In this document: positions 25,566-31,803 of the stretch, piece by piece
Position numbering within the stretch: the stretch's first letter is position 1
Layout of the letters: each line of letters begins with the position of its first letter
Made by a program: the position numbers and the translations under genes
Notes under the pieces: model-generated
The model's input: the letters and a program-made list of their open reading frames with translations, nothing else
Told to the model about the DNA's origin: nothing
Database searches by the model: none
From: Methylomonas sp. UP202
GTDB lineage: Bacteria > Pseudomonadota > Gammaproteobacteria > Methylococcales > Methylomonadaceae
Assembly: GCF_029910655.1 (NCBI RefSeq)
Contig: NZ_CP123897.1
Location: 1,364,001 to 1,428,000, forward strand
Length of the DNA stretch: 64,000 nt
Direction: 5' to 3'

Positions 25566-27308
25566 ATGAACCACTCATCCCTTTCCGCCTTGCTCTGGTC
25601 GGTTGCCGATCTGCTGCGCGGCGATTACAGACAATCCGACTATGGCAAAGTCATTCTGCCCTTCTGTGTGTTACGCCGTCTCGACTGCGTGTTGGAAGCC
25701 ACCAAAGACGCGGTATTGACCGAATACGCAGATAAGCGCCAAGCCGGCATCAATCCGGAACCTTTCCTGCTGCGCAAGGCCGGCCAGAGTTTCTACAACA
25801 CCTCGCCGCTGGACATGAAAAAGCTGATGGGCGATCAGGACCATCTTAAGGAAAACCTGATTTCCTATATCCATGGCTTTTCGGTGGAGGTCAGGGACAT
25901 TTTCGAGCGCTTCGACTTCTATACCCAAGTGGACCGCCTCGCCAAATCCGGACTACTGTATCTGGTCACGGAACGCTTCGCCCATGTGGATTTGCATCCG
26001 GAGCAAGTCAGCAATAGCCAAATGGGTTTGGTGTTCGAGGAACTGATCCGCAAATTTGCCGAGATTTCCAACGAAACCGCCGGCGAGCATTTCACCCCGC
26101 GCGAAGTCATCAAGCTGATGGTGAGCCTGCTGTTCATCGAAGACGACGACGTGCTGGCCAAGCCCGGCGTGGTGCGCACCATTTACGACCCCACGGCCGG
26201 CACCGGCGGCATGCTATCGGTCGCCGGCGAATATCTGGAAGAGCATAACCCGCAAGCCCGTTTGACCATGTTCGGCCAGGAGCTCAATCCGGAATCCTAT
26301 GCTATCTGCAAAGCCGATATGCTGATCAAGGGCCAGGATGTCGCCAATATCGTGTTCGGCAATACCTTTTCCGACGACGGCCATCTCCTGAAGAAATTCG
26401 ACTATATGCTGTCCAATCCGCCGTTTGGGGTGGAATGGAAAAAGGTCGAAAAAGACATCCGCAACGAACACGAGAAACAAGGCTACAACGGCCGCTTCGG
26501 ACCCGGTTTGCCGCGCGTATCGGACGGCTCCTTGTTATTCCTGCTGCATCTGATCAGCAAGATGCGCCAGGCGAAAGACGGCGGCAGCCGTTTCGGCATC
26601 GTTCTCAACGGCTCGCCGTTGTTCACCGGCGGTGCCGGTTCCGGCGAAAGCGAAATCCGCCGCTACGTGCTGGAAAACGATTTGGTCGAAGCCATCATCG
26701 GCTTGCCGACCGATATGTTCTACAACACCGGCATAAGCACCTATGTCTGGATACTCTCCAACCGCAAACCGGAACACCGCAAAGGCAAGCTGCAACTGAT
26801 CGATGCCAGCGGTTTCTGGCAAAAGATGCGCAAAAGTCTCGGCTCCAAGCGCAAGGAATTGTCTGACGAGCATATCGCCGAAATCACCCGTTTGTTCGGG
26901 CACTTCATCGAGGCCAGTGATGGCAAGAAGCCGATTTCCCTTATCTTCAAGAACAGCGATTTTGGCTATCGCACCATCACCGTCGAACGGCCGTTACGCG
27001 ATGAAAACGGCGGTATCGTTATCGGCGCCAAGGGCAAGCTAAAAGGCAAGCCGCAACCGGACTCCAGCTTACGCGATACCGAAAACGTGCCGCTCAATGA
27101 AGACGTGGAAAGCTATTTCCAGCGCGAAGTGCTGCCGCATGCGCCGGATGCGTGGATAGACCACGATAAAACCAAGATCGGCTACGAGATTCCCTTCAAC
27201 CGGCATTTCTATGTGTTCGAGCCGCCGCGCGACTTGGCCGCGATCGATGCGGACCTCAAACAATGCACGGACCGTATCAAGGCAATGATTGAAGGGCTAT
27301 CGGCATGA
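25566..27308 (+). CDS. hsdM: type I restriction-modification DNA methyltransferase subunit
   Basis: 580 residues: helical N-terminal HsdM domain, then an N6-adenine methyltransferase with motif [11 protein letters not shown] (SAM binding) and motif IV LSNPPFG (catalytic NPPF). [21 protein letters not shown] and [20 protein letters not shown] are standard HsdM segments. With HsdS it methylates adenine in a split recognition site and protects self DNA. It opens a locus where hsdS lies 950 bp and hsdR 4.5 kb further on, separated by accessory genes. Confidence 0.97.
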   Translation: MNHSSLSALLWSVADLLRGDYRQSDYGKVILPFCVLRRLDCVLEATKDAVLTEYADKRQAGINPEPFLLRKAGQSFYNTSPLDMKKLMGDQDHLKENLISYIHGFSVEVRDIFERFDFYTQVDRLAKSGLLYLVTERFAHVDLHPEQVSNSQMGLVFEELIRKFAEISNETAGEHFTPREVIKLMVSLLFIEDDDVLAKPGVVRTIYDPTAGTGGMLSVAGEYLEEHNPQARLTMFGQELNPESYAICKADMLIKGQDVANIVFGNTFSDDGHLLKKFDYMLSNPPFGVEWKKVEKDIRNEHEKQGYNGRFGPGLPRVSDGSLLFLLHLISKMRQAKDGGSRFGIVLNGSPLFTGGAGSGESEIRRYVLENDLVEAIIGLPTDMFYNTGISTYVWILSNRKPEHRKGKLQLIDASGFWQKMRKSLGSKRKELSDEHIAEITRLFGHFIEASDGKKPISLIFKNSDFGYRTITVERPLRDENGGIVIGAKGKLKGKPQPDSSLRDTENVPLNEDVESYFQREVLPHAPDAWIDHDKTKIGYEIPFNRHFYVFEPPRDLAAIDADLKQCTDRIKAMIEGLSA

Positions 27309-27316
27309 CGATCGAT

Positions 27317-27334
27317 CGCGCGTTTTAACGCGCG
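27317..27334 (+). other. hairpin between hsdM and the TA pair
   Basis: CGCGCGTT-TT-AACGCGCG, an 8-bp stem starting 8 bp after the hsdM stop. No T run follows on the plus strand. It may reduce read-through from hsdM into the toxin-antitoxin pair or protect the hsdM mRNA end. Confidence 0.5.
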
Positions 27335-27382
27335 GCGGATTGAGGATTACGCCTTCGCCCCGATCGGCGTTTCAAGTAAAAT

Positions 27383-27401
27383 AGATACATGATGTGTATC
27401 T
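27383..27401. promoter_or_regulatory. probable antitoxin operator
   Basis: A perfect inverted repeat AGATACA-TGATG-TGTATCT, 41 bp before the ribbon-helix-helix antitoxin start. Such antitoxins repress their own operon through short palindromes overlapping the promoter, so this is the likely autoregulatory site of the TA pair, and indirectly of hsdS downstream. Confidence 0.65.
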
Positions 27402-27442
27402 TGGTGGCGTATCATGTCGGTTCGTTATCTTGAGGTATTTTT

Positions 27443-27730
27443 ATGGCCCATCGCGCATCCAACCCGGACAGCCCTACTCATGCCGTCAACCTGCGGGTTC
27501 GCGGCGACGTCCGCGCCTTGATCGATCAAGCCGCGAAGGCGCAAGGAAAAACCCGCTCCGACTTTATGATCGATGCCGCACGTCGCGCGGCGGAAGAATC
27601 GTTGCTGGACCAAGCGCTGGTTCGCGTCGATTGGGAGACCTACCAACAGTTCCTGCAAGTGCTCGATCAACCCGCCACCGGCGAAGGATATGACCGCCTG
27701 ATGGCGGCGCGCAAACCCTGGCAAGCCTAG
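27443..27730 (+). CDS. DUF1778 ribbon-helix-helix antitoxin (TacA-like)
   Basis: 95 residues. NLRVRGDVRALIDQAAKAQGK followed by TRSDFMIDAARRAAEE is the DUF1778 ribbon-helix-helix DNA-binding domain; the C-terminal tail (about 60-95) would wrap the toxin. Written in two pieces: NLRVRGDVRALIDQAA and TRSDFMIDAARRAAEE. Its stop overlaps the GTG start of the acetyltransferase gene by one base, the usual layout of TacAT/AtaRT pairs. It neutralises the toxin and represses the operon. It sits between hsdM and hsdS. Confidence 0.9.
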   Translation: MAHRASNPDSPTHAVNLRVRGDVRALIDQAAKAQGKTRSDFMIDAARRAAEESLLDQALVRVDWETYQQFLQVLDQPATGEGYDRLMAARKPWQA

Positions 27731-28266
27731 TGCTGTCGTCGCCGACCTTGTTGACGGCCGAGCATCGACGGCATGACTTTGCTTGCGGCGTCGATGCCCT
27801 CGACGACTGGCTGAAGCGCCGGGCGCTATCCAACCAATTCAGCGGGGCATCGCGCACCTATGTCGTGACGGACGAGTCAAGGGTTGTTGGCTATTACTGT
27901 CTGGCTTCCGGCGCGATGGCATTGAATCAAGCACTCCCGGCGCTCAAGCGCAATATGCCCGATCCGGTGCCGATGGCGATTCTGTGCCGCTTGGCCGTCG
28001 ATTTCGCTTGGCGGGGCCGGGGGCTGGGCGTGGCGTTATTGCAAGACGCGGTGTTGCGCACCCTGCGCGCGGCCAGCATTGTCGGCATCCGCGGCCTGCT
28101 GGTTCATGCACTGTCGGAACCGGCCAAGGCCTTTTATCAACACCACGGTTTCGTCGCTTCGCCCACCCAGCCCATGACCTTGATACTCTCTCTGAAACAT
28201 CCGCTAAACCCGGCCACCACGGAGACGAGCGCCGACCAACAGTTAATCAAGGATGGCCCGACATGA
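27730..28266 (+). CDS. GNAT acetyltransferase toxin (TacT-like)
   Basis: 178 residues from GTG 27730. GNAT fold: LAVDFAWRGRGLGVALL is the acetyl-CoA loop (RGRGLG), and SEPAKAFYQHHGF carries the catalytic Tyr. FACGVDALDDWLKRRAL at the start is typical of TacT/AtaT/ItaT toxins, which acetylate the amino group of charged tRNAs and stop translation. The frame is intact and the antitoxin is present, so the pair may be active. Its stop overlaps the hsdS ATG as ATGA, so hsdS translation is coupled to the toxin. That is unusual and deserves a test. Confidence 0.9.
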   Translation: MLSSPTLLTAEHRRHDFACGVDALDDWLKRRALSNQFSGASRTYVVTDESRVVGYYCLASGAMALNQALPALKRNMPDPVPMAILCRLAVDFAWRGRGLGVALLQDAVLRTLRAASIVGIRGLLVHALSEPAKAFYQHHGFVASPTQPMTLILSLKHPLNPATTETSADQQLIKDGPT

Positions 28267-29540
28267 GTTTTCCGCGTTACCCGGAATATAAGGACAGCGG
28301 AGTCGAGTGGTTGGGCGAGGTGCCGGTGCATTGGGAAGTTAGCGCTCTGAAGTATCAGATAAGAATCCGTTATGGCGATGCCCTTGCCAGTGAAATCCGT
28401 GAAGAAGGAGACATCACAGTTTTTGGTTCGAATGGTCCAGTTGGCTTGCATTGCAGCGCAAATACAAAAGCACCTGCAATTGTCCTAGGCAGAAAAGGAT
28501 CATACGGGAAAATTGTATGGGCAGAAAACGGTGGCTTCGTAATTGATACCGCCTATTCAATCGATTCCGATACAACAAACTTGAATCTCCGATGGGTTTA
28601 TTACGCGCTGCAACCGCTTGGGCTTGACTCCTTATCTCAGGATACAGGTGTTCCTGGGTTGGCGAGGGAAAAAGCATACGAAATACGGATTGCCGTTGCA
28701 CCGCCCTTCGAACAACAAACCATCGCCGCCTTCCTCGACCGCGAAACCGCTAAGATTGACGCGCTGATTGCTGAACAGCAACGGCTGATCGAACTGCTAA
28801 AGGAAAAACGGCAGGCGGTGATTTCCCACGCTGTCACCAAAGGCCTCAACCCCAACGCGCCGATGAAGGATTCCGGCATCGCATGGCTGGGCGAGGTGCC
28901 GGCGCATTGGGAAGTTTGCGCGATGCGAAGAATTATTAGAAAAATCGAACAAGGTTGGAGCCCTGAGTGCCTAAATAGGCCAGCAGAACCAAATGAATGG
29001 GGCGTGCTCAAGTCTGGCTGTGTCAACAGGGGTATTTTCAACGAAAGTGAAAACAAATCACTGCCAGAAAATCTTGATCCACTTTTAGAATACGAAGTTC
29101 GAGAAGGCGATGTATTGATGTCACGTGCCAGTGGGTCTCCAGAACTTATTGGGTCGGTTGCACTTGTAAAGCATACAAGACAACGTCTAATGCTTTCAGA
29201 CAAGATTTTTCGTGTGTATCTGTTGCAACGATTTGAACCTAGATTCTTTGTGGCATTATTAAGCTCTAAACCTTTACGCACACAAATTGAACAGTCAATT
29301 AGTGGTGCTCAGGGCTTAGCCAACAACCTAGCTCAATCAAGTATCAAGCAATTTTCAATTACACTTCCTCCACCAGCCGAACAGTTAGAGATTGTCGCTT
29401 TCCTAGACTGTCTAACTACTAAAATTGATGTTCTATCAGCTGAAGCAGAACAAGCAATTTTCCTGTTGCAGGAACGCCGCACCGCTCTAATTTCCGCCGC
29501 CGTCACCGGCAAGATTGATGTCAGAGGGCTTTGTGCATGA
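28263..29540 (+). CDS. hsdS: type I restriction-modification specificity subunit
   Basis: 425 residues from ATG 28263, overlapping the toxin stop. Two halves with matching starts (DSGVEWLGEVPVHWEV near residue 11, DSGIAWLGEVPAHWEV near 203), each a target recognition domain followed by a conserved helical spacer (FLDRETAKIDALIAEQQRLI; FLDCLTTKIDVLSAEAEQAI). HsdS chooses the DNA target. The recognition domains are visibly AT-richer than the spacers and flanks, as expected for swapped domains. The 3' end (TALISAAVTGKIDVRGL) recurs as decayed copies downstream. The next gene overlaps by 4 bp. Confidence 0.96.
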   Translation: MSFPRYPEYKDSGVEWLGEVPVHWEVSALKYQIRIRYGDALASEIREEGDITVFGSNGPVGLHCSANTKAPAIVLGRKGSYGKIVWAENGGFVIDTAYSIDSDTTNLNLRWVYYALQPLGLDSLSQDTGVPGLAREKAYEIRIAVAPPFEQQTIAAFLDRETAKIDALIAEQQRLIELLKEKRQAVISHAVTKGLNPNAPMKDSGIAWLGEVPAHWEVCAMRRIIRKIEQGWSPECLNRPAEPNEWGVLKSGCVNRGIFNESENKSLPENLDPLLEYEVREGDVLMSRASGSPELIGSVALVKHTRQRLMLSDKIFRVYLLQRFEPRFFVALLSSKPLRTQIEQSISGAQGLANNLAQSSIKQFSITLPPPAEQLEIVAFLDCLTTKIDVLSAEAEQAIFLLQERRTALISAAVTGKIDVRGLCA

Positions 29541-30172
29541 TTGAACAGATTGATCCGCTAAATATAAAAGCTGACCGCACGAATAATCCATTAACTTTGA
29601 TTTGGGCGGGACCTCAAAGTCCTGCACAACTGTACTCTTTTTCCCATTTCTCTGAATGGCAAGCGTTTATTTCTAATCTGGGGTTAAACTGCCAAGTACC
29701 TTCAATGACAGTGAGGCCAAAGTTTGAACGAGCCCAAAGTCTGTATTTGCTGGGCTGGATTTGCCAAGATTTTATCAAGGCTGGTGAATTCGCCGCGTTA
29801 TCTGCACTGGAACTGGCACTCAAGGATGTATATATGAGCGCCTATAAGGATATAAATCCGAAATTTAAAAAACCGGAAAATTCAATAAATTCGTTTTTAA
29901 AACCTGGCCTTAAATTTATGGTCGAACATGATGGGCTTGTGGATGAAAAGCTTCCAATTGTTCAGAAATTTGGGGGCGCTGTTGTTTCAAATCTGTATCG
30001 CGAAAAGCCCAATGGTCAAAAAGGCAAGGTTGACCAGGATGGAACGCTTGTGGGTATTAGGAACTCATTGGCTCATGGTGATCCCTTCGACGCTATGCCT
30101 TGGGGAAGTTTACTAGAAGTTGTGCGGGATTTGATCGGCTATATGTACCGTAATTTCCCTGAATATCAGTGA
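29537..30172 (+). CDS. HEPN-motif protein inside the hsd locus
   Basis: 211 residues from ATG 29537, overlapping the hsdS stop as ATGA. No named family recognised. It is soluble and helical, AT-richer than its neighbours. Near the end lies RNSLAH (Arg175-His180), exactly the R-N-x3-H signature of HEPN RNases; the preceding TLVGI and following GDPFD also fit this helix. HEPN proteins serve as RNase toxins or abortive-infection effectors, and some guard type I systems (PrrC with EcoprrI). Here it has no ATPase domain and no obvious antidote partner, so restraint by the Hsd complex is possible. The function is inference. Confidence 0.75.
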   Translation: MIEQIDPLNIKADRTNNPLTLIWAGPQSPAQLYSFSHFSEWQAFISNLGLNCQVPSMTVRPKFERAQSLYLLGWICQDFIKAGEFAALSALELALKDVYMSAYKDINPKFKKPENSINSFLKPGLKFMVEHDGLVDEKLPIVQKFGGAVVSNLYREKPNGQKGKVDQDGTLVGIRNSLAHGDPFDAMPWGSLLEVVRDLIGYMYRNFPEYQ

Positions 30173-30179
30173 GCCATGT

Positions 30180-30243
30180 CTGTTGTACAGCTCGGACTTC
30201 CGCCGCCGTGACCGGCAAAATCGATGTGCGCGGTTTTTCGTAG
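30180..30243 (+). pseudogene. decayed second copy of the hsdS 3' end
   Basis: Starting 7 bp after the HEPN stop, the sequence matches the last ~75 bp of hsdS with a small deletion and encodes the tail SAAVTGKIDVRGFS and a stop (TAG 30241-30243). The real hsdS tail at 29487-29535 encodes SAAVTGKIDVRGL. It is a remnant, not a gene. Confidence 0.8.
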
Positions 30244-30337
30244 GTCGGGTTAGGCGCAGCCGCAACCCGACACTGTTCGACGCGGCTTGTCGGGTTACGC
30301 TTTCGCTTTTATGCCCTTTAGGGTAAACCCGACCTAC
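30240..30337. repeat. 98-bp palindromic repeat with GTAGGTCGGGTT ends
   Basis: The ends are GTAGGTCGGGTT (30240-30251) and its exact reverse complement AACCCGACCTAC (30326-30337). Inside are further copies of CGGGTT/AACCCG, so it can fold into nested hairpins. It has the look of a REP/MITE-type element. No transposase gene is nearby. It sits directly between two hsdS-tail remnants. Confidence 0.8.
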
Positions 30338-30379
30338 TTTCCGCCACCGTCACCTGCAAGATTGACGTGCGCGGGCTTG
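30338..30379 (+). pseudogene. decayed third copy of the hsdS 3' end
   Basis: TTTCCGCCACCGTCACCTGC and the following bases match the hsdS tail closely and would read SATVTCKIDVRGL. It lies between the palindromic repeat and mazE. The 30380-30436 stretch then carries the mazE leader. Confidence 0.75.
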
Positions 30380-30436
30380 TTTTTTCAGATCATTGGTAAT
30401 GACATTGTTATAACTTTTTTATTAGGGGCTGTAGTC

Positions 30437-30673
30437 ATGCGCACACAGTTAAGAAAAGTGGGTAATTCGCGCGGGGTGATTATCCCGGTCGCCTTACTGG
30501 AAGCTTGTGGTCTGGGCGAAGAAGTGGATTTACGCTTGGAAGGCAAAACGCTGGTGATCGAAGCGTTAAAAGCACCGCGCAGCGGCTGGTTTGACGGTTA
30601 TCAGTCGGAAGCCGATAGCGATGTGCTGGCTGCGTTGCCGGCCGACGAGGCGGACGGCGAATGGGAGTGGTAA
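30437..30673 (+). CDS. mazE: MazE-family antitoxin
   Basis: 78 residues from ATG 30437, with AGGGG 9 bp upstream; the longer frame runs into non-homologous sequence. The N-terminal AbrB/SpoVT swapped-hairpin domain MRTQLRKVGNSRGVIIPVAL binds DNA. The acidic C-terminal end (ADSDVLAALPADEADGEWEW) would block MazF. Overlaps mazF by 13 bp. Intact. Confidence 0.92.
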   Translation: MRTQLRKVGNSRGVIIPVALLEACGLGEEVDLRLEGKTLVIEALKAPRSGWFDGYQSEADSDVLAALPADEADGEWEW

Positions 30674-30975
30674 AGCGCGGCGACGTGTACTGGGTCAATC
30701 TTGATCCGACGGTCGGCACGGAAATCCGGAAAACCCGACCGGCGTTGGTAGTCTCGCCGGACGATCTGAATACGGCGTTGCCACGGGTGATCATTGCGCC
30801 GTTAACCAGTAAAGGGCAAGCGTTGGGCTGTCGGCCGGAAGTGGTTTTTGACGGTCGTCCCGCACGCATCTTGCTGGATCAAATCCGTTGCGTGGATAAA
30901 CGACGCTTGCTCGGCAAAATGGGCGAGATCGAGCCGGCGGCGTGGCATCCGGTATTGATGGAAATGCCGGCCTAA
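30661..30975 (+). CDS. mazF: MazF-family mRNA interferase toxin
   Basis: 104 residues: KRGDVYWVNLDPTVGTEIRK, RPALVVSP, VIIAPLTSK and LLDQIRCVDKRRL are the conserved strands of MazF, including the active-site Arg (RKTRPALV) and Thr/Ser (PLTSK). It cleaves mRNA at short sites when free of MazE. The frame is complete. It is the second intact toxin-antitoxin pair inside the hsd locus. Confidence 0.93.
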   Translation: MGVVKRGDVYWVNLDPTVGTEIRKTRPALVVSPDDLNTALPRVIIAPLTSKGQALGCRPEVVFDGRPARILLDQIRCVDKRRLLGKMGEIEPAAWHPVLMEMPA

Positions 30976-30984
30976 GCCGATCTG

Positions 30985-31020
30985 CTATCCACCGCCGACA
31001 CCGGCGAAATTGATGTGGGT
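30985..31020 (+). pseudogene. decayed fourth copy of the hsdS 3' end
   Basis: CTATCCACCGCCGACACCGG and the bases that follow keep the pattern of the hsdS tail (reading STADTGEIDVG) 9 bp after the mazF stop. It is more diverged than the other two remnants, but the position after a module is the same. Confidence 0.6.
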
Positions 31021-31033
31021 TCTTACTTTTATC

Positions 31034-31179
31034 TTGTCAGATTCTCGGCAGTGCTCGTCATTTCGGCAGGGATTGCCGAAATCCAGGCCCCACGGACGGG
31101 TCGAAGCTTGCCATCCATGGCACAGGATGCCCGTATCCCGTATCCCGGCGGGCATGACGGCGTCGCTTAAATCTGACAA
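31034..31179. mobile_element. 146-bp MITE-like element, copy 1
   Basis: Exact 10-bp terminal inverted repeats TTGTCAGATT and AATCTGACAA, with internal hairpins (TTTCGGC...GCCGAAA; ATCCCGGCGGGCATG). A second copy lies at 39921-40059 and is nearly the same over its whole length. No coding capacity, so it would need a transposase from elsewhere. It separates mazF from the next antitoxin gene. The 31180-31261 stretch after it holds the antitoxin leader. Confidence 0.85.
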
Positions 31180-31261
31180 AGTAGAATTACCGATAACTTG
31201 TTTTATCGCGTGATGAAGCGCACTATTTAGCGCTGTTTTGCAGGCTGTTTCAGGAGGATTG

Positions 31262-31525
31262 ATGTCGCACATCAGCGCCAACGATTTAAAAACCAAAGGC
31301 ATTGCCGCCATCGAGGCGGCGTTGAGTGAGTCCCCGGAGGCTATTGTTTCGGTGCGGGGCAAGGATAAATTCGTGGTGATGGAGATTGCTCATTATCACT
31401 ATCTGCGCGAATGCGAATTGGATGCCGCGATTGCCGAGACCAAGGCGGATTTGGCGGCGGGCCGCTTTACCACGGAATCGGTTGAAGAGCATATGGCATG
31501 GCTTGACCACGCATGTTCCAGCTGA
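31262..31525 (+). CDS. Phd/YefM-type antitoxin
   Basis: 87 residues from ATG 31262, with AGGAGG 6 bp upstream. HISANDLKTKGIAAIEAAL and EAIVSVRGKDKFVVME form the Phd/YefM DNA-binding domain; the C-terminal part (LDAAIAETKADLAAGRF) would bind the toxin. It overlaps the start of a toxin gene that carries a nonsense codon, so it may now be an orphan antitoxin. Confidence 0.85.
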   Translation: MSHISANDLKTKGIAAIEAALSESPEAIVSVRGKDKFVVMEIAHYHYLRECELDAAIAETKADLAAGRFTTESVEEHMAWLDHACSS

Positions 31526-31785
31526 TTTTTACCGATCGGTTCAAACGCAAGGAAGTCAGGTTTTTAAAGCAGCATCCCGAGCTTAGGTAACAATACGCCA
31601 AAACATTGATGTTGCTTGCCGCCAACCCCCATCATCCTTCTTTACGCTTACACCCATTGCAAGGAAAACCGGCAGGCTTGCATTCGGCGTCTATCAATCT
31701 TTCTTATCGCATTACGTTGGAGTTGCTGATCCAGGATGGGCAAATCATCCCAGTGAATGTTGGCGATCACGATGCGGTTTACTAA
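31513..31785 (+). pseudogene. RelE/YafQ-type toxin gene with internal stop
   Basis: One frame of 91 codons runs from ATG 31513 to TAA 31785, interrupted only by TAA at 31588-31590. Before the stop it reads FTDRFKRKEVRFLKQHPELR; after it, QYAKTLMLLAANPHHPSLRL, then LSYRITLELLIQDG and VNVGDHDAVY, all typical of YafQ/RelE-like mRNA interferases. A single CAA-to-TAA change at codon 26 would explain it. The rest of the frame is undamaged, so the loss looks recent. Confidence 0.88.
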
Positions 31786-31803
31786 TACCTAGCGAGTCTG
31801 ACT

